Shown here: piece after piece, positions 1-13,062 of the stretch
How the letters are laid out: every line of letters begins with the position of its first letter
How positions within the stretch are numbered: the stretch's first letter is position 1
Assembly: GCA_025331445.1 (NCBI GenBank)
Contig: JAIWNE010000031.1
Span: 186,001 to 250,000 of the forward strand
Source of the DNA: Blakeslea trispora
Taxonomy: Eukaryota; Mucoromycota; Mucoromycetes; Mucorales; Choanephoraceae
DNA: 64,000 nucleotides
Direction: 5' to 3'
Position numbers and translations under genes: made by a program
Notes under the pieces: generated by a model
What the model was told of the DNA's origin: nothing
Database searches by the model: none
Seen by the model: the letters and a program-made list of their open reading frames with translations, nothing else

Positions 1-1273
1 TCATCGTTTTTTGTTCCTATGCTCGCTTCTAATGATCAACTATTTTAAAAAATTTGCACTGCTTCAAATAAAAATTATTCGCTCTACTCTCTGCTTCTCT
101 TGCTCTTTCATTTTTTTTTGTTTACCATTCAAAGTGTTTTAAATCCTATCTACTCGAATATTTTTTCTTTGTCAGTTTTTGTTTTATCAGCAATATTCAT
201 CTTTTTTAAAAAATCAAGTCAGTGCTACAGGAACAGCACAGGAGAAGAACATTTCTTTGCCTCATTGCTCTATTTTGGGCAATAAATGCTTTTTATGCTC
301 ATGACAGCTTCTAATTATTCTTCTCCTATTCCATCTTGTAATTGAATGCAACACTTTTTGTCTATTGGACGTCAGTCTCCTTCTAGGTAAGTAGGTCACA
401 AACAAAAACAAACTTTAAGAGCGATCTGACAAAGAAAGGAGCGTCCTTGTGTTTTCCAAATGAATCTTTAGTCTGAAGAAAATAAAGTCTAGCTTGTTCT
501 CGCTCCTCGTATTAAGTAACAAGCCAATAGAAACGAGGAGTTTGACTAATCAAGCGTAAATAAACACTGATCGACAAAATCTGTGTAAAGAGTTTCGGGT
601 CGGAAATAAGCAAGAAGAGCCACGTTAAAATTAAAAGGGAAACTGTTTTTTTTAAGAGACGTTCCTCTAGTTTTTCTCAAAAAAATAAAATAAAATAAAA
701 AAGAGCTCAATTAGTTCAGATCAAAAGAGTGACTGACCTTCTATATAAACCTCTATCTGAGAGAAGTGAAGAATTTAAGAGCTCTTTTTCTCACTGGCTT
801 ATAGCTACTCAAACCAACTTAAGAGTTATACTAATCTCAGGAGAAACTCAAAAAAAAAAGCGAAGTTAAAAAATTAGATTTCAACAGCACTGATCACAAA
901 TGTAGTAGTTCTGTCTCAACATGTCACAAAAGAAGGAAGCAGAGCAGCATTGGTACTTTGCGCTTGTTTTACCTAGCAGAACCACAAGCTGTGATAAATC
1001 TTTGTCCCTCTTTTAAAAGAAAAGCAGGAGATATATCTTTTCTCCCCTTGAATAACATAATCGCTCAAATGGGATGCAGCAAGTGACCTGCTTAAGAGTT
1101 AGTCTTATTTTCTGTACAAAACTAAATTTAATATTCGAAGCATTAAAAAAGAGAAAGAAAAAGAAAAAAACAAATTCAAATAGACAATAAAACATACTAG
1201 CGAAAGCATTCTTTTCACTTTCTTTTTGTTCTCTTTTTGTTTTTTTTTCCTATAATTTTTTCTTTTTTTACTA
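1..1273. other. Intergenic/upstream region of the antiporter gene
   Basis: No convincing coding region is seen on either strand. The sequence is AT-rich with long T and A runs. A TATA-like stretch (tatataaac) lies near position 741-749, and the last 60 bases before the antiporter start are pyrimidine-rich (ttctttttgt type), typical of fungal core promoters. The short open frames here are low-complexity Phe/Lys-rich and look spurious. Confidence 0.5.
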
Positions 1274-3949
1274 ATGCCTATTCATGTTATTCCGGGAGAA
1301 ATATCGACATTTACAATTGCTATAGCAATTATTAGTGGATTCATCCTGTTTTTTGGATATATTTCAATGTTTTTAAAGGAAAAGCTGTTTCTTTCTGAAG
1401 CATGTAAATATATAAATTCCTTTTTTTTATGATTGAATTGACATGCAGTAGTGTCTCATCCTCATTTTTTTTTTCTTAAATATTGTAAACAATACAAAAG
1501 TGGTAGCTGTTATTGTCGGAATAATTGCTGGTCCTTTAGTTTCAAATGGATTCAATCCTTATGCTTGGGATCATCATGACGAAATTACTAAACAACTCAC
1601 TCGATGCATCATTGCTATTCAGGTACACTGATTTCATTAATAGTTTACCATTGCTTTAAAAAGACTAAAATTATTAATATTATGGACGAAAAAGGTGATG
1701 GCTGTTGGCATTGAGTTACCAAAGCAAGTTCAAAGACATATAAACAAAGAAAAATAACTCAACTTGTTTTCAATAGACATTACCTAAAAAAAGAATGGCT
1801 CACTATGGTTATACTGTTAATGCCTGTTATGATGTTTATGTGGCTCATTAGTGGATTGTTTATTTGGGCACTGATACCTCCAATCAATTACGTAAGGAAT
1901 ATTCACAAACGATGTCTAAATAATCTGTATCAACTGTTTTAATAGCTCGAGGCACTAGTGATATCTGCTTGCATATGTCCCACAGATCCTGTAAGTGCCT
2001 TTAGAGATGTAGGACATAATGACAGATAAAGTACTCAGTCAAGCAATAGATTTTAGCCAATTCAGTTGTGAAAGGAAGATTTGCAGAGAAGCATGTACCT
2101 GCTAATATTCGAAACGCATTATCCGCTGAGAGGTAAATTCTAAGGATTAAAACAATTTGCTTGCCTCTAAAACCTGCCATGCAGTGGTGCCAATGATGGC
2201 ATGGGATTTCCATTTCTTTTCTTAGCTATCTTTCTAATCGCAGAAGACAGCGTAGGTGCAGCTATCGGTAAATGGATCTATATTACTTGTTTGTTCCAGA
2301 TAGCTCTATCTTGTGTTATTGGTGTCATTGTGGGATTTGTGGCTAGGAAAGTCTTACAATGGTCTGAAAGAAAGTAAGGCTTCTTTTTATTTAACACACT
2401 TTTTTTTTTGACCCCTTCTATTCCTTTACAATACAGTCATTTGATCGACAAACCCTCTTTTATTGCATTCGCTATTGCTTTATCGGTAGGTGTAGAAGTA
2501 GCTACTAATGAAACGCCCCTTTATCATCTTTTATTTATGAAATACGTCTTCAATAGCTATTTTTGATGAGTATGACCGGATTCTCGGGAAGTGATGACTT
2601 GCTTGCTTGTTTTGCAGCTGGTAATGCTTTTTCATGGGACGATTGGTTTCGACATGAAACAGAGGAAGCTCATTTTCAAGAAGTGATTGATATGATGTTG
2701 AATTTAGCTATTTTTGTATATATTGGTGCTATCATTGTAAGCAAGAATAATCTTGAAGATAGCGTAAATTGTTTCTAATTTAACAAATTGTAAAAAGCCT
2801 TGGTCTGACTTCAACAATGAAGAACTCGGTTTATCTACCTGGCGCTTAATTACAATCGCTGTATTGGTCTTGTTCTTCCGACGACTTCCAATTGTTGTAT
2901 TACTTAAGCCGTTAATGCCAGCTATAAAAACCTATCGAGAAGCTGTATTTAGTGGTTGGTTTGGGCCAATGGGTGTAGGTGCAGTTTTCTTGTCTATCAT
3001 TGCCAAAGAAGAACTAGTGGTTGCTTCTGAAGGTAAGGAGAGGCCAGTATCTGTTGAAGTTATCAGTCCCGTTGTCCTGTTCGTTGTCTTCTGCTCTGTC
3101 CTTGTTCATGGAACTACTATCCCTCTTTTTAAACTGGGTAAGCGAATCAGGACACGTACTCTCTCCATTACAAGCATCAGTAGCAATCAAGTACTACGTT
3201 TACCCAAGTTACAATTCGGACAACAACTGTCGAAAAAAACAGAGGAGCATGTGTATCATTATGATACTAATGCACTAACACAACTTCAGAGGAATACTTT
3301 GTTCAATACGTTACAGTGTGAACCTGGTTCAGAGACTGTGAACTTCCATCTTCCAGATAGCGATTTTGAAATCTCGGTAGAAGATCTTTTGCCAGATGAC
3401 TCGGTTGAGTATATCAAGAGCCCGTTACGACCACCATCTTCATCTTCACCGGAAAAGAGTCCAAGTACAAAGGAAAAAGGTTGGTCACAAACAAATGAAG
3501 ACTCTCTAGAGGCACAACAGGCCATACGCTTCCTTGAGCCTGTGAAGCCACGATCAGCTGCTGTACTTTCAAACCTGGAACGCAATGAATCTAGCGTTTC
3601 TAGCCTAAAGCAATGGATAATTAAGCAAGCTAGAGATTTTGGTGTAAGCGAGGGAACTCTACCCATATCAGAACCTAAGATCGTCCATACAATTAGTATC
3701 AAGCACCTTTTTAAAAGACGCAAAGATGCATGTTCAGCTGACACAAATGAAACATATGATTCTGATGATGGCACTTGGGAGCATAGTACTATAGAGCATA
3801 GCCAAGTTACCACAAAGACTCAAGGCGATATTTATTTTGATTCAATACAATTCAGCGATACCACTAGTAACGCAGATACAGTCTTTCCATATCTATTTGT
3901 CTCATTTATTTTTGACTTGTCGTTTTATTGTATTAGCACAAATGAGTAA
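1274..3949 (+). CDS. NHA1: Plasma-membrane Na+/H+ antiporter (CPA1 family, Nha1/Sod2 type)
   Basis: Exports Na+ (and probably K+) in exchange for H+ at the plasma membrane, giving salt tolerance and pH/K+ homeostasis in this family. The start MPIHVIPGEIS is followed by a FGYISMFLKEKLFLSEA-type first helix as in Nha1/Sod2. Further spliced exons give the conserved TDPVLA loop, the SAESGANDGMGFPFLF block with the transport-site Asn-Asp, the GSDDLLACFAAGN helix with the paired acidic residues, and FGPMGVGAVF. About 12 membrane helices are followed by a hydrophilic cytoplasmic tail of about 240 residues from near position 3200, rich in Ser, Glu and Lys, as in fungal Nha1 proteins. At least eight short introns are visible (for example gtaaat at 1405 and gtacac at 1624). 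The last exon is one long open frame to the stop at 3947-3949. A 175-codon antisense open frame within the tail is a shadow. A repeat copy begins about 220 bp downstream. Confidence 0.9.
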
Positions 3950-4167
3950 TTTCCAACAAGTGGTGTTTAAAGACTATTCAGGAGGATTGAGAGATAAAGA
4001 AGGTTTGAGTTGATGGGATTAGAGGAGTTTTGTTCCAACATAAAAGCAAGTAATAGCTGGCTATTGTTTAAGCCACTTTTGAAGTCAATCTGATACAGCC
4101 ATGAGTCACTATGACAAGTTCGTTTCTCTCATGCACTACAAGAGAGACATCTCCTCAACTAGCTAGA

Positions 4168-4320
4168 GACATTGAACCAGTGAGGTTTGAAGAAAAGCGT
4201 GTTGATATTAAATTAAGTCTTAGTAATGTAGACTTCTTCTGTAATGCCAACGCAGATTCTTTTCTCTGCAATCGTCTAAATTATAGGCACAGCCAGCAAC
4301 ATGAGCTATGCATATAGGGA
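4168..4320 (+). repeat. Interspersed repeat family A, copy 1 (partial)
   Basis: The stretch from gacattgaaccagtgag to gagctatgcatatag can be aligned by eye with two other places in the window, 16979-17194 and 59430-59630. Shared blocks include aagtcttagta, a block close to agattctttctct, and (a/g)agctat.ata. All three copies are in the same orientation. This one is shortened on the left and its TATA-like core is mutated to ctatgcata. It lies between the converging 3' ends of NHA1 and ECM29. The rest of 3950-4444 holds nothing I can identify. Confidence 0.6.
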
Positions 4321-4444
4321 ATTGTTGCAACTTACTGCAACTATCTTAGATCAATTACAACATTGACTTTGTAAACCTTACAACAAAAACGTTTTAATAG
4401 TACAAAAAAACAATCGTTATATGCGCTGTATTTCAATAAACAGC

Positions 4445-7400
4445 TTAAAACTTGCTCAAAAGAAGCTTTTGAAGTCGGTCACGAATCATAGCTACAGGCT
4501 CGTTTTGTATGGACTTGTTCAGGCTTTTTACAAACTCTTCCTTTGTAGCACCTTCCACTATAATAAAAACAATCAGATAATCTACAAGAATGTATTTGCT
4601 TGCTTTAGTATGTTACCTTTGCCCTTAGATATTGCTTGTTCAAGTAAGTCTACAGCAGCAGATCGAATAGCAGAATATTTGTAGTCTTCCAGAGCGTTGA
4701 AGCATACATTCATCAACTGTTCAAAATTTCCAGGTCGGTAAATACTTTCTTCTGTTGCGTGCGACACAAAGGTCTTGAGACTCTGTAAAATAGCTAATTG
4801 CACATTCCATACATTGCCTTGAAGGCATTTTGTGAACATCTGTAATAGTGCATCTGTTTGCTCGTCTTGGCCAGTATTAGCTTGAGGTCGATACACTGAA
4901 GCCAGTGCCTTGAACGCGTTCGCTTTGATCATCAACAACAAAGGCTTGGCATGTTCGCTATCCTCTTCCTCTACTTCTACAGCTTCGTCCATCTCGCACA
5001 AATCGACCAGGAACATAGCATCAGACAGCATGTCTATCTGCTCGGCAAAAACATCAGAAAACTGAGTAAGGGAAACAAGTGCATGGCGCTGATAAGTGCG
5101 ATTTTTGCGTTTGGCTTCACGCACCATGATTTGAGCGACATCAGATAAAGATGGTTCTTGTGTACGTGTCGGGAAGGAGGATTTGGCTGAAATGCAAAGC
5201 TTGACAAGTGCATCCAAGACGTGTTCCTTACCTGCCCAAGAACGAGTAGCCAAGGTAGAGGCTAGGATAGGTAGCAGCTTGTCGGCATGAGCCTTTATTC
5301 CTTCTCCAGAAACATGACACATATCTGCAATAGTAAGTGCAGCTGTCTGCTTAACCTTCCATGAAGAGGATGTCAATAAGGGCTGCACAAATTCAAGGAT
5401 CTCATCTGTATGTAAGATCACCAAGCTACGTGTACCAGATGTCATATTTTCCCAAGCTGATTTCCATAGCTTATTCAGGTCTTGATCAGGATCATGCTCA
5501 CCAAAGAAAACAAGCGGTACAACAGCAGACGCAATTGAATTAGCTCTGTCTGTTGCAAAACGAGTAAACTCCACAGTTGTGATGGCACTGCCAGCTTTTG
5601 CATCTTCATCTAAAAAACCATAGTCAATTCGATATGCTTATGACAGCGTCAACAAAAAAAAACTTACCTTCGTCTTCGATATAAAGCTTCTTCAAGTGTT
5701 TGACTAATGAAATCAATCGATCATATGTGGCAAGCTGACATACATAGCCGATGGCTGTTGCATAAGATTTGCGGATGACTGGATTCTTTGATCGAATTGT
5801 ACCACTCAATGCTTTGAGATAAGTGTCAGCGAATGGTTGGAAGACTGTCTTTCTGTTCATTACTAGAGTCACAATAAATCTAGCACAGCCAGCCTATGTA
5901 CGAAAGCGAACGTTATCAGTGCACAGAAAGAGACAATCGGCTTTATCTCCTTACCTTTGTAGGAAGACCAGTACCTTTTCTTACGATATGAAGTATGCGT
6001 GGCGTCAACGCTTCCATAACTTCCTCGTCGATTTGATGAATACAATGCTCTATGCCTTCCATCATAGGTGAATTCTTTGCACCAGCAAGTCGAGCATTGT
6101 CTAGTTGTTCTTGAGAGATGTTGTATTTGTCTACATGAAAGCTCAAGTAGTTCATGGATTGAGGCTCTAAAGCTATAATCGAAAACATGTCAGTGTTCGC
6201 TTTGAAAGACAGACTTAAATGATACTTTACAAGATAATGATTGAAGCAAAGTATCAATCAATTCAGGTACATATTTTTTCAACAAAACAGCACCTGTCTT
6301 ACAGACTTTCAAGACAGCATCCAAGCTAAATTTCTGCACGTCTTCTGCATCAGATACAATTCCTTTTTGAAGTAAGAAAGGCATCACAGTGTCCATTACT
6401 TTATAGCCATCAGCCATTGCAACCATACTAGGATCACAATAATGCACAGTCAATTTGGTTAATGAGCGACAGGTTTGGGTTGCTGCTTGACGTACAGAGT
6501 CTTTGATGTCATCTAAAGCACGGAAACACATTTGCCAGAGCCGCTCGAGATAAGGCTCAATTTGAACAAGCTGGCGCCCCATGATTAGATCAGCAACAGC
6601 AGCACAACATGCTTCACGCACACGCCATTGACGATTGCCTAGGCCAACTAAAACATCATCCATGATTTGGTTAAAATAGGTATCCACTGCTTTTTGGTTG
6701 TCCTTAACCAAAGATCGCCAAATAGACTTCATGGTTTGATTCACACGGGGGTTGGGATCAAACTGATATCGATAGAGTTTGGGAATTAAACGAGGTAAAT
6801 AAGGTGCCATCTCTTTTTCAGCTATCGCCATCAGATTCTGAAACCCAAATGCTGCACCTCGGCGTGAGGTCCACATAGCATTATGATTTGCCAAATTCAT
6901 AAACTTATAGATCAAATCAGGTTGATTTAGTTCAGAAGCTAAAGAGCAAAGCTCCTTATACGTTGTAATTGAATTGCCGTCTGGTGATTCACCGAGTGCA
7001 CCTTCTTCGAACAAAATAGTGTTTTCTGTGACAGATTGTGCCTGGATCTGCTTACCCTCGGTGAAGGTACCTACAAGTGAATATAACATGTCTTCTTTGA
7101 TCTTTGCATCACCATATTCGTACACCAAGCCTAATCCCTTGGAAGCACATTCTTGCGTAAAGTCGTCACGGTCGCTTAGAAGACGAGAAAATGCTGCATG
7201 GATATTACCAAGATTTTTTTGTACAATAGTCTGATCCTTGCCAAACTTAAGGATGGACAGAAGCCAGATACAGGCTGCTTTACGATACCAGGCACGATCG
7301 CTCATCACAAATTGACGAATGATATTTTCAAGAACCGGCTGAAAGTTATAAGAGATGGTATCAGGCAAGTGTGTTAGCATAGGCATGTCAACTATGTCCT

Positions 7401-10400
7401 TGTATTTCTGCATAGCTTGAGAGTTCCAACCAAACGCAATAACCGAGAATGCTTCACCTGCTGCAAAAGCTATCTCCACTTGCTTTGTATCTGCAGAGCG
7501 ATACAAAACATCTACGATGGATTGAGTCGTCGTCTCATCACTGTAAATAAGAGGTAGCCCCAACTGACCCAATGTTAGTGTAGCCTTTTCTTGCACTTTA
7601 GCATCTTTACAGTTGTTGATTAGCTGAGAAAGTTCATCGATGATTTGCTCAAGCTGAACAGGAAGTTTTTGACAACGACCTATTTCGGCCAATGACTGAC
7701 AAGCAGCGCCTACCATAGTGTAGAACAAAGCACCCGGTGAACCCTTGAATCTCTGCGCCAAGAGTTGAATACAACGTGTCAAAAGAGATTCAGATACAGC
7801 TATAGACCGATACAGTTTGCGACTTGTAAGATATCCGATAGCGAGCAGAGCGCCATGGCATTGATCTAAAGCACTTTGCTGCTTGTTTTCTGGAGATTCT
7901 ATAAGATTGCACAGTTCCATCAACATTGTCTCTGTCTCCGTTTGTGTAACACTATCTGTACTGGCAATGATACCAAAGATATGGGACATCAACTGGCGAG
8001 TCTCTAATTTGTCTGAAAGCGACTGTGACTTGAAGAAGTCAATACGGTCTTTGAAAGTCATGGAGATTGAAGGTGGGCCTAAAGAGATAACTTCCAAAAG
8101 ACACTTTGCAGACATTGAAAATAAAAGAGCATCTAGTCAAAGAAACAAAAAGCAAGAGTTCAATTTAAAAAGAAAACGAGCGTAAAAATATAAAGATATG
8201 TTTACCTTTTAATTCAGGATTTAAGCCAAGTTCAACAAGCTGAAGCCATCGCTGGACAACTTCATGTTGCTCCCCAGACCACATCTTTGTTATACTTGAC
8301 TTGAAATTGATCATTGTGATGGGGTCTTCTGACATGCTGTTTTCCACTTTATCCGCAACATACTGGTCGATCAAAATATGTTCTGTATTGACTTGAAGAA
8401 CCCAGATCATTCTCAAAAAACTAATCATTTCATGATAAACTTCTACAGGATATCCTTTGACAATGGGCGATTTAGACATCAGTGTAAATTCCTCTTGTGG
8501 TTTGTGAGTATAAATGTAATCCACTAAATCTTCAAACAAGGGCAACTCCGAAGCTGGAATCACATCTACATTTTCCGCAAGCCCATACTTGTTGCGTACA
8601 AATGGTGTTAAACCCCGGCGTGCCTCTTCTCTAACATCTAGTTTGTTGACAGAAGAAGAACATCCTAACAAACAAATATAGCGAGCAAATACAGAGGAGA
8701 ATGGATAGATGGCGTTGGCATATTTCAATGCCATATATCGACAGTAAGGATTTGACTTTTTTTAAATACTTGTAAATAACAAAAAAAAAAAAAAAAAGCA
8801 AACAATCCCTTCTATATGACACTTACCTTTTGAACAGCCTTCAATAGAATGTCTTGTATTTCTTTGTAGATTTGAGCATTCTTGTCAATATCTACATAGA
8901 CTTCAATCATGGAAGACAATGAGTCTTGCACATAAGTTCGAATGTTCTTGTGTTCTTTTTCCAAATTCTCGAAAAACAAGGATAAGATGTGTGTATCAGA
9001 TAGACCTATTTTGGGAACTGAAGAAAATATTGAGTATATAATATGTTGAATAGACGACTTCTTTTACCTTTCTTTACTACTAAACCACATGCAACATAGG
9101 CATATCCTTTAATACTTTCAGCATCAAAACCTTGTGGTTCTTCATGTTGATTGATATATTTTAATAAGCCAGAGATGATGATAGGTGCAACAGGTGCAAT
9201 GCTAGTTTCAGATCCCTATTTCAATCAATGAGTAATCCAAAATGGTTCGTGTAAACAAACTTGGTTTTTACCATACGAGCACACCACTGCAGAAAAGACA
9301 TGGCTGACCGTTGTAACTTTGCATTTGTGTTATCACCGTAAATACCATCAAAAATGACTTGAATCATAGATGTCACCATGCTGCTAGCAATAATGGATTT
9401 AGACAGATATTGAAGGATGCGCAGTTTAACAGGATTAGATGCTGGTGCACGTGCTTCTTTGGGTGTGCCCTTGGATCCAAGATAGAGCTTATACAAAGAC
9501 TGAATGGTATTCTGGTCTTCGTAATTCACATTACCTGTCCATCGTCGCATACCGTCTTCACACGCAGAAGCGACTTGATGATTAGGATCAGATACGCCAA
9601 CCACAAGTAAAGGAAGTCGTTCACTATCTGTGAAAATTGGTGTCAAGATGAATTGTGCAATACCCAACTTTTGCGAGGATAAATGAATCGGCAAATTTCA
9701 ATCATCACACATGTTAGTCCGGATTCTATTGAAGCATCATTCCTTTTTCATTTACCTTGACATCTCTTAATTGGCTTGTTGTCCATTGAATTCTGCCTTT
9801 ATCTGTCACTTCTTCTAGTGCTGTCTGGCTAAGTCCTGGGTGTTTGGGTGATGTGTTTTCTTGGTCATTGAGTTCTCTTGCAGTCAATGGCTGATATAAC
9901 ATAACATCCAGAAAGAAATTCAAGATAATCGCAGCATCTTGATCCTCAAAGCCAAACGCATTTTTTCTTGCATTTACTTGTTCACTTGGATCCATTTTCC
10001 ATTTGGGCAGTACCTTTAGATTTTTTTTATAAGTTTCTATTCTAAAAAGGGGAGGGGGGGAACATGATTGCTTTGTAAATGACTTACAGGTAGCACAATA
10101 TGAAGCAAAGAGATACGTTGTGGCACTGGTCTTTTACTGATTCTTCGTAGAAAATCGGGCAAATGATGAGCAACTGCTTCTACATTCATTCTTTGTGCTG
10201 CCATTCCAAGATAGATTAATGTGAAGTTTTTGACAAAAGTCGAAACAGAAGCATCCGTTAATTGAGCTAACAAAGTGTCAAAGGGCAATTGGATATTGGC
10301 GTTTGTTTTGACTCTTTTGTTGATGTGTGACAGTATTTCCATCACCTTCTTTTTCACTTGAGCGTCGGTGCTGCCAAGTTTGAGTAAAACAGGTGGTAGA

Positions 10401-10547
10401 AACATTTGGATATTCTTTTCTAGTTGTGCGTCTGAGCTGCAAAGAGCGAGCTTTAGCTCAACATTTTCTACAATGAGTGTTAGCCGTTATTTTGACACAC
10501 TGCTTGATAATTTTCGCTTTACCTAGTAACTGCAGTTCGTTACTCAT
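4445..10547 (-). CDS. ECM29: Proteasome adaptor/stabiliser ECM29 (HEAT-repeat protein)
   Basis: Ecm29 tethers the 20S core to the 19S regulatory particle, remodels faulty proteasomes and links them to membranes and motors. The first exon is tiny (MSNELQLL, 10547 to about 10523). After one intron follows ENVELKLALCSSDAQLEK and the strongly conserved MFLPPVLLKLGSTDAQVKKK and NKRVKTNANIQLPFDTLL blocks of the Ecm29 N-terminal domain. Later exons carry FARYICLLGCSS...KLDVREEA, also typical of the family, then an almost uninterrupted HEAT-repeat solenoid (one open frame covers 6190-8115). The last exon ends DRLQKLLLSKF with its stop at 4445-4447. Total length is around 1,800 residues, as expected. 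At least eight short introns are present, including one at about 6180-6230 and the final one at 4567-4620. Several antisense frames inside it are shadows. No lesion was seen. It converges with NHA1. Confidence 0.92.
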
Positions 10548-12995
10548 CACGTTTGCAATCGATGAGGAAAGGTCATGTTTTCCCTTTTTTTCTCTCTTTA
10601 ATAATTGCATTAATTTTAATACCCAGTCACAAGTTACGTGTTTCGGGCTTGCGTGTTCAAGAGTTTAAGCCAAGTGCTTTTCAGACTTTTTTTTTTTTGC
10701 AAAAACATCCATATACTTGCAAAAAACAGCGATCTTCTTGCATCCAATGAATTTGTAAATTTTTCTTTATACCACTTTCTGGGATTGAACTAAAACCGAT
10801 TATGGACTTGATAGAGATAGAGATAGAGATACCTGATGAAAGTTTCACCCCAAAAATAACCGTGATCAATATTTACTCTACGAGAATTAGAATTGAATGA
10901 ATCGGGATGCCATAGTGTACTTAGGAAGAAAAAAAAAAAGCTGTTAAACATGGTTAAATTTAAGGGTGAAACTTTCGATATATATTACTATTCTGGTTGA
11001 AAACAGACAAGTCGTAACAACAAGAAATGCTTTTTTTTTTTTTACTTATGCGATATAGATGGGCTCATGCAACTTAGAGCATACATATCTGTGTTAATGA
11101 ATCAAATGCAAACAGATTATTCTATCCATGGAATGCAATGTTTAATCAGAAAAGACAATTTTTTTCCGTTTGGTGTATTTCAGCTTGATTTGTTTTAATA
11201 TAAGTAGCATACTTGACAGATAATAGCAAGACAATTGAGGCTGAGAAGATAAATGGCTGTATGGAATTAGATGTGTTTTATTCAAATAAAATCAAATGCC
11301 AACGGGTACATGACAGTATATAAACTATAAATAATAGTAAACATTACTTAAAATAATAACAGGATGGCATTAAATATACAACTACCCAAGGCTGAACTAC
11401 TTTAAAATTTTTGACTCTTCTTGCTGTGAATGATTGGAGAGATGGCGTGATATATAACAGCACAATACTCAATCATTAGACTGAGATATAAGATGGAATA
11501 ATAGAGCTGAAATGTGAAGAGAGGAAGAGCGTGTCTTTGGCTGACTGTTTTCTGCTGTTTTTGCTTCAAGGCTGTGCATCAAGCTGACATTGCACATTCA
11601 TATTCAGATTAAAGCAAGCAAGCCAGTTTAGGAAATTTAAATCAAAGACAAATCAGATGACAGGTCTGTTTGTTCCTAGCTATATTGTATTCTGGTTATG
11701 TTTAAAGCACTTGTTTCTACTTTATTTTTGGGATTAGAAAAATAATCCATAATGTCATATTTAGGACAAGTACGACAAAATAAAAATATACAAGTTGGTT
11801 GGAATTGAGCAGACCGAAATGAAGGCTATTTTTTTTATTTTAGAAAAGAAAGAAATTGTAACGCTTAGATGTTCACCACTTATCCAGAATATTTCTATGG
11901 TAAAGTGTGTGAAGATTAAGCATCAGCAGTGAATCTCATTATTTGGCCAAAATATCAAAAAAAAAAAAGGCAAAGAAGGAGAGAGTACTAATAAAATAAT
12001 TGTGGATTAGTAGAGCTGTCAATGATGTTAATTACCTAAATTTGATTTGTTTCCTGCACGCAACACATAGTTGCTCTTAAGCTTGAGTCAAACATTGTTT
12101 TCCACCTTTCATATCGCTCACTTCATCTCTTGATTCTGTTCGTCATAAAAAAAAATAACGGAAAAAAGGAATTGGGCTTTGGCACTCAAAAAAAAACCAA
12201 GACACTGACTGATCATAGGAAAAGAGACAACGATGTATGTTTGCGGGAAAATATTCACTCAGAATCTTGATTCTGCTCTATAGGCTGGTCCCGCTGGAAT
12301 CAAACACATTGTTTCCCAAACTAAATTACTCGCTGTCAACACTGTACTTGTCATCTGTCCTTAGATTTTGGCTGTATCCCGTTCCTTTTGTAAATCTTGA
12401 TCGGCGATACATCATACAAATCTATTGATAGAGAGTGCAGTTTATGCAAATGCATCCAACGAAAAAAAAAAAACAATAGTACCAGTGTGCCTTCTTGGGA
12501 TATCTTCGACTGAGATATATACTGACACCATTCAAAGAAAGAAGAGGAAAGCCTTGCTCTTAAGTGCCAAACAAGTCTCTTTTATTACTAAACATGTTGT
12601 GTAACCAGGCAAACTATTTGCATAATACAATCAATGCAAATATAGCTTTAAAGCCTTTGAACAACAAGAAAAGAAAGTGTCATAATAGCGCGATGTGTGT
12701 TGGCGTGAATGTTTCTATTAATAAATTTGGCTGTACATTTATAACTGGTGCATAAATCCCCCACTGGAACACAACCTCTCAAATGTTGTTGTTGTCAGGG
12801 ATTTTCTTAAAATACTTTTTTTTTCTCTCTCTTGTTCTGTAAAAAAGGAAAAAGGAAAAATCAGCTCAATTGATCATTTTAGGCGCGCAATTAGATGATG
12901 CCAAAATCGAACAACAGAAAAAAAAGAAAGAGCCAATCGAACTGCGTTAATGTCCGCCATGAAACAAAGTATGAAGATTGGGTGCCTTCAGAAGA
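10548..12995. other. Long AT-rich intergenic region upstream of the GH16 gene
   Basis: About 2.4 kb without a convincing gene. It contains homopolymer A/T tracts, a (GATAGA)3-like microsatellite near 10808-10830, and stretches of short unsupported open frames such as 12237-12428 and 12564-12755. No recognisable protein motif, tRNA or repeat copy was seen. It holds the 5' regulatory region of ECM29 on its left and of the GH16 gene on its right. Confidence 0.5.
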
Positions 12996-13003
12996 TATAA
13001 ATA
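12996..13003 (+). promoter_or_regulatory. TATA box of the GH16 gene
   Basis: A perfect TATAAATA sits 60 bp before the GH16 start codon, in the run gaagatataaataagg. It is followed by an A-rich leader and the context aaaaacataatg at the ATG. Strong consensus TATA boxes are typical of regulated or highly expressed secreted wall enzymes. Function is inferred from sequence and position only. Confidence 0.6.
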
Positions 13004-13062
13004 AGGACCAAAAAAAACAGCTTATTTTATCATTGTACCTTTAATTCATTTTCAAAAACATA

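Noticed and set aside
3286..3813. A 175-codon minus-strand ORF inside the antiporter tail
   Set aside because: It lies fully antisense to the well-supported last exon of NHA1 and has no start context or domain; a shadow frame.
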